Shown here in pieces: positions 62,477 through 64,000 of a stretch of DNA of 64,000 nucleotides. This DNA is from Streptomyces sp. SID13726 (GTDB taxonomy: Bacteria > Actinomycetota > Actinomycetes > Streptomycetales > Streptomycetaceae): assembly GCF_010548375.1 (NCBI RefSeq), contig NZ_JAAGLY010000001.1:248001-312000 (forward strand), given 5' to 3'. The position numbers were made by a program, and so were the translations under genes. Under the pieces are notes generated by a model. It searched no databases. It was not told the origin of the DNA and was given only the letters and a program-made list of their open reading frames with translations. How positions within the stretch are numbered: the stretch's first letter is position 1; each line of letters opens with the position of its first letter.

Positions 62477-63460
62477 GTGAGCACATCCATCAAGTCGGCC
62501 TCTCCTCCACCAGGCATCGAAGAACCGCCCAGGGCCGCCGTCCCCCGCCCGGCGACGCGCAGCGGATGGCGCCGATCCCTGCGCCGCGACTGGCAGTTGT
62601 ACTCGCTGGCCGTCCTGCCGTTGCTGTTCTTCCTGGTCTTCCGCTATCTGCCGATGATCGGCAACGTGATCGCCTTCCGGCGCTTCGAGCCCGGCGGCTC
62701 GATGTTCGGCGAGGACTGGGTGGGCCTGCGCTATGTGCGCATGTTCCTCAGCGATCCGACCTTCTGGCAGGTGTTCCGCAACACCCTGTGGCTCGGCGGA
62801 CTCACCCTGGTGTTCTGCTTCCCGATCCCGATCGTGCTCGCCCTGCTGCTCAACGAGGTCCGCAGGCGCTCCCTCAAGCGGTTCGTGCAGTCGGTGTCGT
62901 ACCTCCCGCACTTCCTGTCGATCGTGATCGTCGCGGGCATCACCCTTCAGATGCTCGCCACGGACGGCCCGGTCAACCACGCCCTCGGCTGGCTCGGCCA
63001 CGACCCGATCCGCTTCATCCAGGAACCCGACTGGTTCCGCACCATCTACGTCGGTTCGGAGATCTGGCAGACCGCAGGCTGGGGCACGATCCTCTACCTC
63101 GCCGCGCTCACCACCATCGACGAGGACCTCTACGAGGCCGCCCGCATCGACGGCGCCAACCGCTGGCAGCAGATCTGGCACGTCACCCTGCCCGGCATCC
63201 GCCCCACCATGATCACGCTGCTGATCCTCAACGTCGGTACGTTCATGGCCGTCGGCTTCGAGAAGGTCCTGCTGCTGTACAACCCGCTGACCTACCCGAC
63301 CGCCGACGTGATCTCAACCTACGTCTACCGGGCGGGCGTCGAGTCCAACAGCTTCAGCTACGCCGCCGCCATCGGCCTGTTCGAGGCGGTCATCGGCCTG
63401 GTCCTGATCACCTCCGCCAACACGCTCTCGCGCCGCACAGTGGGGACCAGCCTGTGGTGA
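62477..63460 (+). CDS. Sugar ABC transporter permease, LplB type
   Basis: A 327-residue permease with about six transmembrane helices (LYSLAVLPLLFFLVFRYLPMIG first) and EAA loop DEDLYEAARIDGANRWQQIWHVTLPGI. It belongs to the LplB/YteP group that imports oligosaccharides such as those from pectin or xylan side chains. Start GTG 62477 after GAGAGGA. The stop overlaps the next start as GTGA. No ATPase gene is in view; such systems use the shared MsiK ATPase in Streptomyces. Confidence 0.9.
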   Translation: MSTSIKSASPPPGIEEPPRAAVPRPATRSGWRRSLRRDWQLYSLAVLPLLFFLVFRYLPMIGNVIAFRRFEPGGSMFGEDWVGLRYVRMFLSDPTFWQVFRNTLWLGGLTLVFCFPIPIVLALLLNEVRRRSLKRFVQSVSYLPHFLSIVIVAGITLQMLATDGPVNHALGWLGHDPIRFIQEPDWFRTIYVGSEIWQTAGWGTILYLAALTTIDEDLYEAARIDGANRWQQIWHVTLPGIRPTMITLLILNVGTFMAVGFEKVLLLYNPLTYPTADVISTYVYRAGVESNSFSYAAAIGLFEAVIGLVLITSANTLSRRTVGTSLW

Positions 63461-64000
63461 AGCCGAGCCGTTCCTACCGGGTCTTCCAGGGCGTCAACGG
63501 CGTCGTCCTCACCCTGGTTGTGGTCGTGACCCTGTACCCCTTCCTCAACATCGTCGCCCGCTCCTTCAGCGGCGAGCGGCAGATCCGGGCCGGTGAAGTC
63601 ACCCTGTGGCCCAAGGGGTTCAACCTCACCACGTACAAGATCGTGTTCCAGGACTCGATGTTCTGGCGGAACTACGGAAACACCGTGCTCTACACGGTCG
63701 TGGCCACCGCCGTCGCCATGGTCCTGACGACCTGCTACGCCTACGTCCTGTCGAAGAAGCACCTCAAGGGGCGCGGGGTGCTCGTCGGCATCGCCGTGTT
63801 CACCATGTTCTTCACCGGCGGGCTCATCCCCAACTACGTCCTGGTCACCAGCCTCGGACTCAAGAACAGCGTCTGGGCGATCGCCCTGCCCAACGCGATC
63901 AGCGTCTTCAACCTCCTGGTGATGAAGGCCTTCTTCGAGAGCCTGCCCACCGAACTGGAGGAGGCCGCGCAGATCGACGGCCTCAGCACCTACGGCATCC
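63457..64000 (+). CDS. Sugar ABC transporter permease, LplC type (truncated by window)
   Basis: The first 181 residues of a second permease (YRVFQGVNGVVLTLVVVVTLYPFLNIVARSFS; MFFTGGLIPNYVLVTSLGL; SLPTELEEAAQIDGLSTYGI at the edge, which is the EAA loop). It pairs with the permease before it through a GTGA overlap. A solute-binding protein gene is likely to follow to the right. Confidence 0.9.
   Translation, partial: MKPSRSYRVFQGVNGVVLTLVVVVTLYPFLNIVARSFSGERQIRAGEVTLWPKGFNLTTYKIVFQDSMFWRNYGNTVLYTVVATAVAMVLTTCYAYVLSKKHLKGRGVLVGIAVFTMFFTGGLIPNYVLVTSLGLKNSVWAIALPNAISVFNLLVMKAFFESLPTELEEAAQIDGLSTYGI

Overview
The window is about 72% G+C with the codon bias, GTG/TTG starts, tight GTGA/ATGA overlaps and gene families (DUF5999, DUF6299, DUF4236, a CebR operator) of a Streptomyces chromosome. 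The aconitase / MurA-with-HTH neighbourhood at 42.2-47.3 kb matches the S. coelicolor SCO5998-SCO5999 order as I remember it. I see no tRNA, rRNA, CRISPR array, insertion sequence or prophage. Both ends cut through gene sets.

Layout. 0.1-2.1 kb: end of a probable RiPP locus, with a short leader-like peptide and an HExxH peptide beta-hydroxylase. 2.3-4.3 kb: an NAD-kinase-like protein and an SPFH protein. 4.4-6.8 kb: arginine deiminase and ornithine carbamoyltransferase. 6.8-7.2 kb: an RsbW-like ATPase. 7.5-17.8 kb: a CoA-dependent aromatic pathway, best read as 2-aminobenzoate (anthranilate) degradation: enoyl-CoA hydratase, monooxygenase/reductase fusion, ligase, PaaX regulator, acyl-CoA dehydrogenase and RidA. 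It is split by cysC-cysD-cysN (sulfate activation). The two outer promoters of the pathway share one 26-bp element. 17.8-18.9 kb: small Streptomyces proteins.

19.2-27.8 kb: molybdate ABC transporter (modABC), a small Moco-domain protein, a fused amidotransferase-like/methyltransferase protein, an M24 peptidase, a LysR regulator with NAD-dependent formate dehydrogenase, and two paralogous HTH-TOBE regulators. 27.9-37.4 kb: a three-gene CHAT-protease operon, divergent from five unknown, mostly membrane, proteins across a satellite-like repeat. 37.5-42.0 kb: three small divergent regulator/target modules (TetR-SDR, TetR-FAD monooxygenase, MarR-DUF6790), each with clear palindromic operators between the genes.

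42.2-47.4 kb: a MurA with an N-terminal Cro/C1 HTH domain, a DUF4236 protein and aconitase. One palindrome type lies before both murA and the aconitase gene, and an iron-box-like site also precedes aconitase. 47.5-52.0 kb: a damaged response regulator, an intact histidine kinase and a PQQ-propeller Ser/Thr kinase. 52.0-56.3 kb: WYL regulator, VOC protein, about 1.1 kb of apparent non-coding or decayed DNA, HD hydrolase and Uma2 protein. 56.4-64.0 kb: polysaccharide use, with a CebR-controlled AA10 LPMO, a GH92 mannosidase, a CE7 esterase and two sugar ABC permeases, the last cut by the window edge.

The best leads for undescribed biology are the MurA-HTH/aconitase shared operator, the CHAT operon with its divergent membrane genes, the amidotransferase-methyltransferase fusion lacking its nucleophile, and the RiPP remnant at the left edge.
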